Shown one piece after another: positions 17,997 through 27,249 of a DNA stretch of 64,000 nt. The notes beneath the pieces were generated by a model. It searched no databases. It was given only the letters and a program-made list of their open reading frames with translations, and was not told the origin of the DNA. The translations under genes were made by a program, and so were the position numbers. The stretch covers positions 928,684-992,683 of the forward strand of contig NW_008705572.1 of NCBI RefSeq assembly GCF_000186865.1, read 5' to 3'. Source of the DNA: Aureococcus anophagefferens (taxonomy: Eukaryota > Sar > Pelagophyceae > Pelagomonadales > Pelagomonadaceae). The stretch's first letter is position 1; every line of letters begins with the position of its first letter.

Positions 17997-19376
17997 ATGG
18001 TCGTGGGCCTGGCCCTCAGCGGGGGCGGCGTCACGGCCTGCGTCTGCGCGCTGTGCTTGCTCGACGCGCTGGGGCCCCTCGGGCCGGACGTCGTCGTTTC
18101 GACGGTGAGCGGCGGCACGCTGGGCTACCTGCTCCACGTGAACGCCCCGCGCTTCAAGAACCTGACCTACCCGGAGACGGGGCCGAACGCCACCTACGAG
18201 AGCCTCCGCGAGGCGCGGGCGAACGACGGCGAGGCCTGGTTCGCGCAGATCGTGCGCGAGATCCCCGACGGAAGCCGCGCTCACGCCGCTCGCGCCGCGC
18301 GGCGCGGCCGCGACGCGCCGCGCGCGGGGCGAGCGGCGGCGGACGCGCGACGTACGGAGGTGGACATGAGGCGAGCGGCGGCGGACGCGCGACGTACGGA
18401 GGAGGTCGCGAACGCGCGGGCGGCGTCGCCCGACAAGGAGAACCGCACGGCGGTGGGCACGGTCTACGGCTGGTGGGAGGCGGCCCTCGACGCGGCCGCG
18501 CTGTCGGCCTACGCCGTCGAGCCGTGGGCGCTCGTCGCCGGCGACCGCGCCTGGACCGCGGGCGCGGCGCTCCTCGACACGGGCGCGGCGCCGATCTCGC
18601 GCGACGCCGACGGCGTCTACGGCGCCGCGGCCGCGCGCCTCCGCCCCGTCGACGTCGCCATGGCGGCGACGCCGCGCGCGTCGACGCCGGGGCTCCGCGG
18701 CGCGAGCGTCACGCTGCCGGCCGACTTCAGCCTCATGAACGCGGCGAGCTTCTCGTCGGCGTTCTGGGCCGCGGCGATCGTCGAGAGCGGCGCCGAGTAC
18801 GCGCTGCTCAAGGACGAGCTCATCACGCTGCCGAGCGCCGCGGGCGACGACGCGATCGTCCTCGACGGCGGCATGGTGGACACGACGGGCATCGCGGCGC
18901 TCCTGCGCCGCCAGGCGACGACGGTCGTCGCCTTTTACGACAACAACAACGGCGGCGTCGCGGCGCAGCCGGCGTCGCTGGCCTATTTATTTGGCGCGGC
19001 CGGCCCCACGGACTCGATGAACGCCGTCGCGGGACCGGACGTCCTCGCGGTCTTCGACGGGGCCCTCTGGCCCGCGGCGCTCGCGAACCTCACGGCGGGC
19101 GCGCGCGCGGCGCTGCGCGGCGTCCGCGTCGCGGCGAACGCGTACCTCGGCGTCGAGGCCTACGTCCTCGACGCGCTCCTCGTCTTCCCCCTCGAGCGGT
19201 CGCCGTCGTTCCTCGCGTCCTTCGCGGACCCGGCGGTCGCGGCGAACGTCGCCGACGACTGGCCCAACGCCATGGCGCTGTCCATGGACCCCTTCGCCGC
19301 GAACCTCCTCTGCGCGGACGCGCGCTGGAAGGTCGGCCGACACCGCGCGGAGCTCGCCGCGCTCAGCCCCGCGTAA
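17997..19376 (+). CDS. patatin/cytosolic PLA2-like lipid acyl hydrolase
   Basis: A 459-residue protein starting MVVGLALSGGGVTACVC. The Gly-rich LSGGG forms the oxyanion hole, VSTVSGGTLGYLL carries the nucleophile Ser in a G/V-x-S-G-G elbow, and LDGGMVDTTGIAAL supplies the catalytic Asp (DGG), so the Ser-Asp dyad is complete. Family members release fatty acids from phospholipids or galactolipids. There is no obvious signal peptide. Between residues 100 and 145 a basic Ala/Arg-rich insertion includes a 32-bp sequence present twice, possibly a recent duplication or an unrecognised in-frame intron. The gene is divergent from a hypothetical protein and 42 bp upstream of the tyrosinase. Confidence 0.7.
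   Translation: MVVGLALSGGGVTACVCALCLLDALGPLGPDVVVSTVSGGTLGYLLHVNAPRFKNLTYPETGPNATYESLREARANDGEAWFAQIVREIPDGSRAHAARAARRGRDAPRAGRAAADARRTEVDMRRAAADARRTEEVANARAASPDKENRTAVGTVYGWWEAALDAAALSAYAVEPWALVAGDRAWTAGAALLDTGAAPISRDADGVYGAAAARLRPVDVAMAATPRASTPGLRGASVTLPADFSLMNAASFSSAFWAAAIVESGAEYALLKDELITLPSAAGDDAIVLDGGMVDTTGIAALLRRQATTVVAFYDNNNGGVAAQPASLAYLFGAAGPTDSMNAVAGPDVLAVFDGALWPAALANLTAGARAALRGVRVAANAYLGVEAYVLDALLVFPLERSPSFLASFADPAVAANVADDWPNAMALSMDPFAANLLCADARWKVGRHRAELAALSPA
18329..18403 (+). repeat. 32-bp direct repeat inside the patatin-like gene
   Basis: Two identical copies of a 32-bp sequence beginning GCGAGCGGCGGCGGACGCGC and ending CGTACGGAGG lie 43 bp apart, start to start. In frame they encode RAAADARRTE twice. 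Confidence 0.8.
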
Positions 19377-19418
19377 ACTTGAATGCAACGTTGCACGAGG
19401 AGCTGATTGGCCAGAATT

Positions 19419-20750
19419 ATGGGCTGCCGCCTCCGATGGCTCTCGCTCGCGTGCGCCGCGGCGGCGTCGGCCACGGCCGGGCGCCGCGTGCGGCGCGAGG
19501 TGCGGAGCCTGTCGGCGGCCGAGTGGGGCGACGTCGTCGACGCCATGTGGACAATGAAGCGCCTGGGCCAGGCCGAGGGCGAGGCGCGCTACGGCCCGGC
19601 GTTCCGGACCTACGACTCCTTCGTGGCGCAGCACGTCGTCGCGTCGCTGAACGCGAAATGCGATGCGGCCCACTTCTCGCCGATCTTCGTGGTCTGGCAC
19701 CGCGCCTTCGAGCTCCAGTTCGAAAACGCTCTGCTGGCGGTGAACGGTAACATCTCCGGCGCGCCCTACTGGGACTACCGCCCCGACGCCGACGACCCCG
19801 GGCGCGCCGGCGGCGTGTTTACGGACCACTACTTTGGCGACTGGGTCGGCCAAGGGCCGGGCTTCGAGGTCACGAACGGGCGCTTCGCCGACTGGCCCGT
19901 GGCCGCGGCCGCGGACGGCGCCCAGGGCTGGCGGGGCCTCTACGGCGGGCTGCGCGGGCCCATGAGCATGAACCGGAGCCCGAACGCGACGCGCAACGGC
20001 GGGACCATGTGCGGCGTGCCCGTGGGCGTGGGCAACGCGAGCTGGTGGGCCGCGTGCCTCGAGCCGGACGACGTCCGCGACATGCACCTCTGCATCGACT
20101 ACGAGGTCCACGGCATGGCCCACTTCGGGGTCGGCGGGGGCTGGCCCCGCTACGCGCACCAGCCGCCGGCGACGGGCAACATCAGCGGCAACGCCGCGCC
20201 CCTGTGCGCGTCGTTCTACGGCATGGTCGGCTCCCGCGGCGAGGACAGGCAGCTCGGGTCCTACGTCTACCCGATCAACGCGGGCTGCCTCGACTGCCCC
20301 GACTGCGCCGCGGAGGGCCTGGACGAGGCCGACTGCGTCTGCGCGTGCGCGCGCGACGACTGCGGCTGCGGCGGCGTCTGGACCGGAGACCCGGCCTACG
20401 TCGAGACGATCGTCGCGCCGGAGTACGTCCAGGTCGTCGGCGACATGTACGACCCCATCTCGTCGCCCAACGACCCCCTCTTCTTCTTCCACCACGTGAA
20501 CATGGACCGCTTCTTCATGGCGTGGCAGCGGACGCACCGCGACGCCGCGCCGCACTACGGCTTCCCCCGCGCGGGCGTGAAGGCCGACGACGTCTACTGC
20601 GCCGCGCACCTCCTCGACGGCGTCCTCGGCGACGACTCCTGGCCCATCCGCGACGCGCTCCCGGACCAGGCCGGCCCGCTCTCGCCGCGCGACGTCTTCG
20701 ACCGCATCGGCGAGGACACGGCGCCTTACGAATACGACACGCTCGACTGA
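19419..20750 (+). CDS. secreted tyrosinase-like copper oxidase
   Basis: A 443-residue protein whose start MGCRLRWLSLACAAAASATAG is a clear signal peptide. The CuA site is seen in FVVWHRAFELQFE (with an upstream QHVV His), and the CuB site in SPNDPLFFFHHVNMDRFFMAWQ-type sequence near residues 348-368, where HH plus the earlier HGMAHF histidines would bind the second copper. PYWDY and several N-glycosylation sites support a lumenal or extracellular enzyme. A Cys-rich insertion (CLDCPDCAAEGLDEADCVCA) lies before CuB and may be an extra disulfide module. Tyrosinases oxidise phenols to quinones; haemocyanin-like and catechol oxidase activities cannot be separated here. Confidence 0.82.
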   Translation: MGCRLRWLSLACAAAASATAGRRVRREVRSLSAAEWGDVVDAMWTMKRLGQAEGEARYGPAFRTYDSFVAQHVVASLNAKCDAAHFSPIFVVWHRAFELQFENALLAVNGNISGAPYWDYRPDADDPGRAGGVFTDHYFGDWVGQGPGFEVTNGRFADWPVAAAADGAQGWRGLYGGLRGPMSMNRSPNATRNGGTMCGVPVGVGNASWWAACLEPDDVRDMHLCIDYEVHGMAHFGVGGGWPRYAHQPPATGNISGNAAPLCASFYGMVGSRGEDRQLGSYVYPINAGCLDCPDCAAEGLDEADCVCACARDDCGCGGVWTGDPAYVETIVAPEYVQVVGDMYDPISSPNDPLFFFHHVNMDRFFMAWQRTHRDAAPHYGFPRAGVKADDVYCAAHLLDGVLGDDSWPIRDALPDQAGPLSPRDVFDRIGEDTAPYEYDTLD

Positions 20751-20967
20751 AGCGGGGCTTAAGATACAGGGTGGCTTTTCTTTTCTGGAGGCAGGTCGGT
20801 TGGCCCGCCGCGTCCGGGGGCGCTGTGCCAGCCCTCGCCGCGGCTGGAGCACGCACTGCAGGGGAGCACCTGGCTCGGCTCGCCAAGGTACCCCACGAAC
20901 CCCCCTGGATAAGCCCCCCCCACGGTCGAATGATGCTCGGTCGAGATTCTTCCTCGACCTTTCCATC

Positions 20968-22062
20968 ATGATGGATGATGCCAAGAGGCTGCCCAGCATG
21001 AACGCGCCGCCGCCGCCGCCGTCGGTGTGGCCGGAGGCGCTCAACGCCCTCGGCTGGCGGGGCGCGAGCGACGATGCGGCTGTCGCGGCGCTGCGCGCGA
21101 GCCTCGCCGCCGAGAACGGCATGCGCGACCTCGAGACCGTCGATCCGACCCAGGTGGAGCGCGCGGCGGAGCTCTTCCGCCGCGAGGGCTTCGTCGTCGT
21201 GCGCGATGTGTTGGACGCGGCGCAGCTGGAACTACTCCGGGCCGGCTGCGCGCGCGAGATGAAACGCATCGTCGACGCCTTCGGCGCGGGAGGCAACCGC
21301 GGCTCGCACCGTTTTAGCTTCGGGGGCGCGCACCGCAGCGGGAGCTGCGGTCATTGCCCCGAGTGGACGCAGCTCGTGGAATTAGCGACGGTCCAACCAG
21401 TTCTCGCGGCGATCTTCGACTCCGACGAGTACCGCGCGTGCTCGATGGGCGGCGACTTCTGCCTCCCGGGCGCGGCGAGCTACCAGCCGCTCCACGCGGA
21501 CACGGGCGGCGAGCTCTGCTTCGAGGGCGAGGACGTGGACGCGCGCGACGCGCCCGTCGCCCTCGTCACCGTCAACTTCCTGCCCCAAGACTTCACGCGG
21601 ACGAACGGGCCGCTCCGGCAGATCCCGGCCACGTCGACGACCCGCGACCCGATCCCGTCGCTCGCCGACGAGCCGGACGCATGGAAACGGTCGACGCTGC
21701 TGCCCTGCCGGGCCGGCTGGGCCGTCGTACGGGATCTGCGGGCCTGGCACGGAGGGACGCCGAACCTCTCCCAGGGGACGCGCGCCGTCCCGAACGTCGA
21801 ATACTGCGCGCCCTGGCTCGAGCCCGGCTTCCGCGCGAGCGTGCCCCGGGAGCTCTACGAGACGTTGCCGCCGCGGGCCCAGTTCCGGTGCGCGCGCATC
21901 GTCGGCGACGTCGACGCGCGCCTCGTCGACGAGCTGCGGACGCCCTACATCTTCGGGCGCCGCGCGCCGCCGCCGGCCCCGCCGCGGGCGCGCCGCGGCT
22001 TCGTGGCGCGCGTCCTCGGGTGCGCGCGCCGCGACGCGGCGCGGACACACAAGACCGTGTAA
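20968..22062 (+). CDS. PhyH-like Fe(II)/2-oxoglutarate dioxygenase
   Basis: Two adjacent ATGs at 20968 and 20971 open a 364-residue frame. The catalytic triad is H176 and D178 (LHADTGG) and H261 (RAWHGGTPN), with R272 as the likely 2-oxoglutarate ligand. The segment ELFRREGFVVVRDVLDAAQL is the typical start of the PhyH fold, in which an enzyme decides substrate by variable loops, so the reaction is unknown. It differs clearly from the PhyH-like protein at 13454-14533. The C-terminus is Pro/Arg-rich (RRAPPPAPPRARRG). It converges with the MYND gene, 8 bp between stops. Confidence 0.72.
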   Translation: MMDDAKRLPSMNAPPPPPSVWPEALNALGWRGASDDAAVAALRASLAAENGMRDLETVDPTQVERAAELFRREGFVVVRDVLDAAQLELLRAGCAREMKRIVDAFGAGGNRGSHRFSFGGAHRSGSCGHCPEWTQLVELATVQPVLAAIFDSDEYRACSMGGDFCLPGAASYQPLHADTGGELCFEGEDVDARDAPVALVTVNFLPQDFTRTNGPLRQIPATSTTRDPIPSLADEPDAWKRSTLLPCRAGWAVVRDLRAWHGGTPNLSQGTRAVPNVEYCAPWLEPGFRASVPRELYETLPPRAQFRCARIVGDVDARLVDELRTPYIFGRRAPPPAPPRARRGFVARVLGCARRDAARTHKTV

Positions 22063-22070
22063 CGAGGCAT

Positions 22071-22838
22071 CTACCGCTCCGGGACGCGGCTCGACACGCC
22101 GCAGAGCTCCATGCAGAGGCGCTCGCAGGAGAGGATGAGGCCGTGGCCGTCGGCGCCGAGCCCCAGCTCGGGCTCGGCCTTCCAGATGCGCCGGCCGTCG
22201 TCGTAGCGCTGCTCGAGGAGGTCGAGGAGCGTGACCTCGTTGGAGTCGTAGGCGCCGCGGAGCGCGTGGCCGCGCGGGAAGGGCTCGTAGACGCCGGCGC
22301 CCCCGCGCGCGCCGATGCGCGCCTGGGCCACGGGGTAGTTGGCCGGCGGCGGCGGGATGGGCGGCGCGCATTCCTCGTGCTGCCGGAGCATCTCGAGGAG
22401 CATGGAGCTCGGCCGGCTGCCCGCGCGGAGCGTCAGCAGGCCGAGCACGCGCAGCATGGAGCAGACGAGGTCCTGCTGGTGGTCGGCGGCGCTCTCCATG
22501 TGGTTGATCAGGAACGGGATCAGCGCGCAGTCCATGAGCGCCTCGAGCCGCGCGGCGCTCCAGTCCTCCGCCTCCGCGGGCAGCCCCGCGTCCTTGAGCG
22601 CCGTGACGGCCTTGCGCGCGGCCGCGTCCATCCACGCGCGGCCGTCCCTCTTGCTGAAGCCGGCCTTGACGTGGGGCGCGTCGCCGTCGAGCGTCTTCCC
22701 GCAGACGGGCCGGTGCCGCGGCCAGCCGACGCGCTGGCACTCGCGCCCGCAGTAATAGACCATGGCGCAGCGCGAGCAGCGGTCCATGGACGGGCGCTCG
22801 ACGCCGCAGGTCGCGCAGACCCGCAGGACCCGGGCCAT
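22071..22838 (-). CDS. MYND zinc-finger protein
   Basis: A 255-residue protein. The first 50 residues are a MYND finger: C8-x2-C11 (CATCG), C20-x2-C23 (CSRCAMVYYC), then C-x3-C and a final H-x3-C in PRHRPVC. MYND fingers bind Pro-rich partner peptides and often recruit chromatin or translation factors. The remaining 200 residues are helical (for example DAGLPAEAEDW and QQDLVCSMLRVLGLLTLRAG) and may form an armadillo-like or SET-free body; no catalytic motif is seen. It shares a 175-bp divergent upstream region with the repetitive protein at 23014. Confidence 0.72.
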   Translation of the reverse strand: MARVLRVCATCGVERPSMDRCSRCAMVYYCGRECQRVGWPRHRPVCGKTLDGDAPHVKAGFSKRDGRAWMDAAARKAVTALKDAGLPAEAEDWSAARLEALMDCALIPFLINHMESAADHQQDLVCSMLRVLGLLTLRAGSRPSSMLLEMLRQHEECAPPIPPPPANYPVAQARIGARGGAGVYEPFPRGHALRGAYDSNEVTLLDLLEQRYDDGRRIWKAEPELGLGADGHGLILSCERLCMELCGVSSRVPER

Positions 22839-23013
22839 CCTTGTCGCGAGGGGCTACGGCTGCCCACACCTGCGGGTCATCCTTCGCGACGCGCTACGGG
22901 CTGCCCACAACCATGCCGCCGCCGGCCTTCAACGTGATGAATGGGCGCGGAGTGCCAAACCCCGAGTTCAAGATGCCGTGCCACCAAAGCAGATCGCCTT
23001 CCGGCTCGTCAAC

Positions 23014-25406
23014 ATGGTGCGACTCTTCATCGCGCTGCTCGCCACCGCGGCGGCTTGGGTGGCGCCGCGGTCGCCGAGCCTGCCGCGGCATCGCATCGCC
23101 GTCCGCGCCGACCCGGGTGGCGGCGCCGAGGCGGCGAAGAAGTCGCTCGCCGACGCCATCGCCGCGTTCTCCAAGGGCAAGTTGTCGCGCGAGGAGCTCG
23201 AGAGCGCCGTGCGCGCCGAGGAGGCGGCGGCGGCGGCGCAGCTCGCGCGCGAGCGCGCGGCGCGCGACGCGGCGAAGCAGGCCGCGAAGCAGAAGACCGC
23301 GATCGGCGCGGGGTCGGTGCTCGGCGCCTTGGGCCTCGTCGCCGGCGGCGTGCTCGAGGTCGAGACGGCCCTCGAGATCGGCGCGGCGCTGCCGCTGGCC
23401 GCCGCCGCGTTCCTCGGCGTCGGCGGCTACGCCGTCGCGTCCGGCGACGACGAGCTCGCGGAGACGCTCCGGTCGACGGTCGGCGAAGCCGGCTCCGCGA
23501 CGCTCGACGCGGCCGGCGCGGCCGCGGAGGCCACGGCCGCCGCCGCCGCCGCCGAGGTCAAGGCCCTGCCGGGCCGGGCCGCCGACGCCGCCCAGCAGGC
23601 GGCGCTCGACGCCGTCGAGGAGGCGAAGCGCGTGCCCGGCTACGCGGCGGACGCGGCCAAGGACGCGGTGCTCGGCGCCGTCGACGAGGTCAAGGCCCTG
23701 CCGGGCAAGGCCGCCGACGCGGCCCAGCAGGCGGCCCTCGACGCCGTCGACGAGGTCAAGAGGCTCCCGGGCAAGGCCGCGGACGCCGCGCAGCAGGCCG
23801 CGCTCGACGCCGTCGACGAGGTCAAGGCGACGCCGGGCCGCGCGGCCGCGGCCGCGCAGAAGGCGGCCGAGGACGCCGTCGCGGAGGCGGGCAGGGCCGT
23901 CGACGAGACGCTCGCCGTGCCCCAGAAGGCCCTCGACAACCTCCTGGGCCAGCTCCCGACGCCGCCGCCGCCGCCGCCCAAGGCCGCCGCGCCGCCCAAG
24001 CCGGCGCCCGCGCCGCCCAAGGCGCCCGCGCCGCCGAAGAAGGCCGCGCCGGCCTTCTCGCTCCCCAAGGCCCCCGCGCCGCCCAAGGCCGCGCCGCCCA
24101 AGGCCGCGCCGGCCGCGCCGAAGAAGGCGCCGGCCCCGGCCTTCAGCCTCCCCAGCTTCGGCGGCGACAAGCCCGCCGCGCCCAAGGCCGCCGCCGCGCC
24201 GCCCAAGGCCGCCGCGCCGCCGAAGAAGGCGCCGCCCGCGAACCCCGTCGTCAAGGCGCCCGTCTTCTCCTTCGGCGGCGCCCCGAAGCCCGCCGCGCCC
24301 AAGGCCCCTCCGAAGGAGGAGGCGCCCAAGCCGAAAGCGCCGGCCTTCTCCTTCGGCGGCGCGCCCAAGGCCGCCGCGCCCAAGGCCGCCGCGCCCAAGG
24401 CCGCGCCCGCCCCGCCGAAGAAGGCGGCGTCGCCGTTCTCCTTCGGCGGCGCGCCCAAGGCCGCCGCGCCCAAGGCCGACGCGGCCGCCAAGGCCAAGGC
24501 GGACGCCGCCGCCAAGGCCAAGGCCGACGCCGCCGCCAAGGCCAAGGCGGATGCCGCCGCCAAGGCCAAGGCGGACGCCGCCGCCAAGGCCAAGGCCGAC
24601 GCCGCCGCCAAGGCCAAGGCCGACGCCGCCGCCAAGGCCAAGGCCGCCGCCGCCAAGCCCGTGGCCAAGGCGCCCGCGCCGAAGAAGCCCGCGTTCTCCT
24701 TCGGCGGCGCGCCGAAGGCCAAGGCGCCGACCCCCGCGCCGGCGCCCGCGCCGAAGAAGCCCGCGTTCTCCTTCGGCGGCGCGCCGAAGGCCAAGGCGCC
24801 GACGCCCGCGCCGACGCCCGCGCCGAAGAAGCCCGCGTTCTCCTTCGGCGGCGCGCCGAAGGCCAAGGCGCCGACCCCCGCGCCGACGCCCGCGCCGAAG
24901 AAGCCCGCGTTCTCCTTCGGCGGCGCGCCGAAGGCCAAGGCGCCGACCCCCGCGCCGGCGCCCGCGCCGAAGAAGCCCGCGTTCTCCTTCGGCGGCGCGC
25001 CGAAGGCCAAGGCGCCCGCGCCCGCGCCGACGCCCGCGCCGAAGAAGCCCGCGTTCTCCTTCGGCGGCGCGCCGAAGGCCAAGGCGCCCGCGCCCGCGCC
25101 GACGCCCGCGCCGAAGAAGGGGGCCCCAAGGCCGCCGCGCCGGCCAAGAAGGCCGCGGAGCCGCCGAAGAAGGCCGCCGCGTCGCCGTTCTCGTTCGGCG
25201 GCAAGCCCAAAGCGGCGGCGCCCGCGAAGGCGGCGCCCGCGCCGGCGAAGCTCAGCTTCAAGCCGTCCGCGCCCAAGAAGGAGCAGGCGAAGCCCGCTCG
25301 GGCCTTCAGCGCGCCCACGCGCGCGACGCCGCCGCCGTCGCAGTTCGCGAACGCGAAGCAAAAGGCCGAGGCGGCGCGCGCGGCGCGACTCGCGGGCAAA
25401 AAGTAA
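23014..25406 (+). CDS. repetitive Ala/Lys/Pro-rich protein with plastid-type presequence (frameshift near 25118)
   Basis: The start MVRLFIALLATAAAWVAPRSPS resembles a heterokont plastid presequence. The protein then has a coiled region (residues 30-95), a hydrophobic Ala/Gly/Val stretch (about 98-155) that could span a membrane, five diverged 22-residue repeats of the type DEVKALPGKAADAAQQAALD, a Pro/Lys/Ala region, seven AAAKAKAD units and six 24-residue units containing KKPAFSFGGAPKAKAP. The first repeats suggest amphipathic helices like LEA proteins. At about 25118, in the run GAAGGGGGCCCC, the frame must slip back by one base to continue SFGG-type sequence to the TAA at 25404. A one-base assembly or sequencing error in the G run is the likeliest cause. 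Function unknown. Confidence 0.62.
24478..24645 (+). repeat. 24-bp coding tandem repeat (AAAKAKAD, about seven units)
   Basis: Seven near-identical 24-bp units of the form GACGCCGCCGCCAAGGCCAA plus four bases, differing at synonymous GCG/GCC and GAC/GAT positions, encode (A/D)AAAKAKA units. Confidence 0.85.
24679..25110 (+). repeat. 72-bp coding tandem repeat (SFGG units, six copies)
   Basis: Six 72-bp units each encode a 24-residue block around KKPAFSFGGAPKAKAP plus a Pro/Ala/Thr spacer. Related but more diverged SFGG blocks occur upstream (about 24268, 24349 and 24440) and downstream. Confidence 0.88.
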
Positions 25407-26627
25407 TCAAGTCATATTCAAGTCCGCCGCGCGCCGCGCGTAGGACGCGGCCTGTTCCGGGTCCGCCTTCTTGAGCCGGGCGAAGTCCTTCGCGCACTGC
25501 TTCGTCGCCGCCTTGCGGTCGAGGCCGCCCGCGAGGAGCGCGGGGAGCGCGTCCTCGCGGTAGAGCGAAAAGGCCGACGCGCGCTGCGGCGTCGACGCGT
25601 CGACGCCCGACGTCAACACGATGTCCGCCGACGGCGCCGGCGCGCCGAAGGCGTCGTCGCCCTCGTCGACGGCGACCGCGGCGGCCGCGGCCGCGAGCGC
25701 CGCGGCCGGCGACCGCGCGGCGGCGTCGACGGCGCACGCGCGCCGTAGGAGATCCGCGAGGGGCCCGTCGGCGACGCGCGCCGCGAGCCAGGCGTCGACG
25801 GCCGCCTGGTCGAGGCCGCCGAGCCAGCCGAGGAACGCGTCGCCGCGGTCCTCGATGGCCCTCAGCAGGGGCGGCTCGCCGAGCAGCAGCTCGATGGCCG
25901 TCGCGCCGAGGGACCAGACGTCCCAGGCCGGCGCCGCGACGAGCGCCGCCTCCGCCGCGGCGGCCCGGGCGACCTCCGGCGCCGCGTAGAGCTCCGTGAA
26001 AAAACCGTTGCAATCCGCGGGAGCGGCCGCGTCGAGCGCGTCGTCGACGTCGATGACGCGCCAGGCGCCGCGGACGCGGACGACGTTCGCCGGCTTGACG
26101 TCGCCGTGGACGAGGCCCAGCGCGTGCATGTGGCCCAGCGCGGCGCCGACGTCGCGCGCGGCGGCCGCGACGCGGCCGGGCGGCGACGGGCCGCGCCGCG
26201 CGACGTCGTCGAGCGCGAGCTCCGAGAGCTCGAGGGCGACGAGGCTCCGGCCCGTCGCCGGGTCCGCGCCGGGCGCGCCGGCCGCGGTCCTCGAGTAGTC
26301 GAGCGCCGCGGCGAACCACGGCGCGCCCGCGGCGAGCCGCGCCATGACCGCGACCTCGCGCGCCAGCCGCGCGGCGGCGCCCGGGCCCCGGTACTCCTTG
26401 AGCGCGACGGACGTTCGCGTCGCCGCGTCCGTCGCGCGGCGCACGACGCAGTGCGCGCCGACGCCGAGGACGTCGACGCCGGCGACGTCGTAGCGGCCGA
26501 GCTCCACGCGCCGCCAGCTCCAGTCCTCGTCCTCCGCCGGCGCCGGCGCCTCCGGCGTTGCGTCGGCACTCGCGCCATTGCCACCAGGCGCCGGCGCCGG
26601 GGCTGCGACGCTCGACGCAGCCCCCAT
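25407..26627 (-). CDS. protein kinase-like protein, probably N-myristoylated
   Basis: A 406-residue protein beginning MGAASSVA, a myristoylation-type N-terminus. The kinase domain spans about 46-310: a Gly-loop GVGAHCVV, the ATP-binding Lys77 in VALKEY, the catalytic HGDVKPANV (Asp176, Lys178), a metal-binding VIDVDD in place of DFG (Asp193), AAPE in the activation segment and DVWSLGATAIELL. All key residues are present except that the Gly of DFG is Asp. A C-terminal helical block (SAFSLYREDALPALLAGG..KQCAKDFARLKK) has a rough HMG-box look. The stop codon directly abuts the stop of the opposite gene. Substrate unknown. Confidence 0.75.
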   Translation of the reverse strand: MGAASSVAAPAPAPGGNGASADATPEAPAPAEDEDWSWRRVELGRYDVAGVDVLGVGAHCVVRRATDAATRTSVALKEYRGPGAAARLAREVAVMARLAAGAPWFAAALDYSRTAAGAPGADPATGRSLVALELSELALDDVARRGPSPPGRVAAAARDVGAALGHMHALGLVHGDVKPANVVRVRGAWRVIDVDDALDAAAPADCNGFFTELYAAPEVARAAAAEAALVAAPAWDVWSLGATAIELLLGEPPLLRAIEDRGDAFLGWLGGLDQAAVDAWLAARVADGPLADLLRRACAVDAAARSPAAALAAAAAAVAVDEGDDAFGAPAPSADIVLTSGVDASTPQRASAFSLYREDALPALLAGGLDRKAATKQCAKDFARLKKADPEQAASYARRAADLNMT

Positions 26628-26762
26628 GCTACGCTGGGCGCTAGCAAAAGTTTGTATTTCCCGTACTGTTTTAGACCTTGACGCTGGGCAGCCTCTGCGC
26701 GCGCGCGCTGCTAAGCGCGTTGCTCGTCGACCGACCCGCCGCGCCGGCGCGGCGTCGACGCG

Positions 26763-27240
26763 ATGCCTCGCAGCGAGAGCAAGGATGACGACGAAGCGAA
26801 GGGCGGCGAGTCCAAAGGCGGCGAGGCCAAAGGGTCCGGCGGCCGCGAGCTCGGGGAGGTGGCGTCGGGCGCCGACATGGACGGGAGTTCCAACGAGAAG
26901 CGCGACGCAGCGTCGCACATGTTCGAGAGCGTGTGCTTTCGGTGGCGCATGTCGCGCGCGCATCCCACCGATAGTTCCGGCCGCGCGCGCGGACGACGAG
27001 TCGGCCGGGGAAACGACGCGACGCCGCCGCCGTAGGCGCGACGTGCTCGGCATCCGCCTCGACGAGATGGCCGTCGTCGAGCGGAGCGACGGCACGTTCC
27101 GCTACGCGCTGCTCGACGGCAAGGAGGGCGAGTCCCTCGAGTTCAAAGTCGGCCCCGGCGACGACGACTACAAGCTCTTCGCGCCCGAGGAGTTCGGCAA
27201 GATCTTCCGCCTCGACTGCTCCGCCGGCGGCGGCAAGTAG
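26763..27240 (+). CDS. small conserved-looking protein, two exons
   Basis: Exon 1 is 26763-26899 and exon 2 is 27036-27240, encoding 113 residues. The N-terminal 45 residues are hydrophilic with Lys/Gly/Glu repeats (GGESKGGEAKG); the C-terminal part (LDEMAVVERSDGTFRYALLD, then DDYKLFAPEEFGKIFRLDC) looks like one small beta-rich domain. The splice junction gives NEK|RDVLGIRLDE in a continuous frame. I do not recognise the family. It is divergent from the kinase gene and converges with the YeiH-like gene, 9 bp between stops. Confidence 0.6.
26900..27035 (+). mobile_element. introner-type intron (GC-AG)
   Basis: The 136-bp intron begins GCGCGACGCAGCGTCGC and ends GCCGTAG, followed by GCGCGACG, a perfect 8-bp duplication (26900-26907 and 27036-27043). 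The element proper (26908-27035) starts CAGCGTC, like those at 28546 and 58636. The 5' splice site is GC and lies in the duplicated target. Confidence 0.75.
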
Positions 27241-27249
27241 GAAAATCGG

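Noticed and set aside
24478..25110. CRISPR-like array
   Set aside because: Units are contiguous, in frame and encode a protein; no spacers, and the genome is eukaryotic.
26933..27035. GT-AG alternative intron (donor at 26933) in the small two-exon gene
   Set aside because: It also keeps frame but leaves part of the duplicated target and non-conserved residues; the 8-bp duplication model is simpler. RNA-seq would decide.
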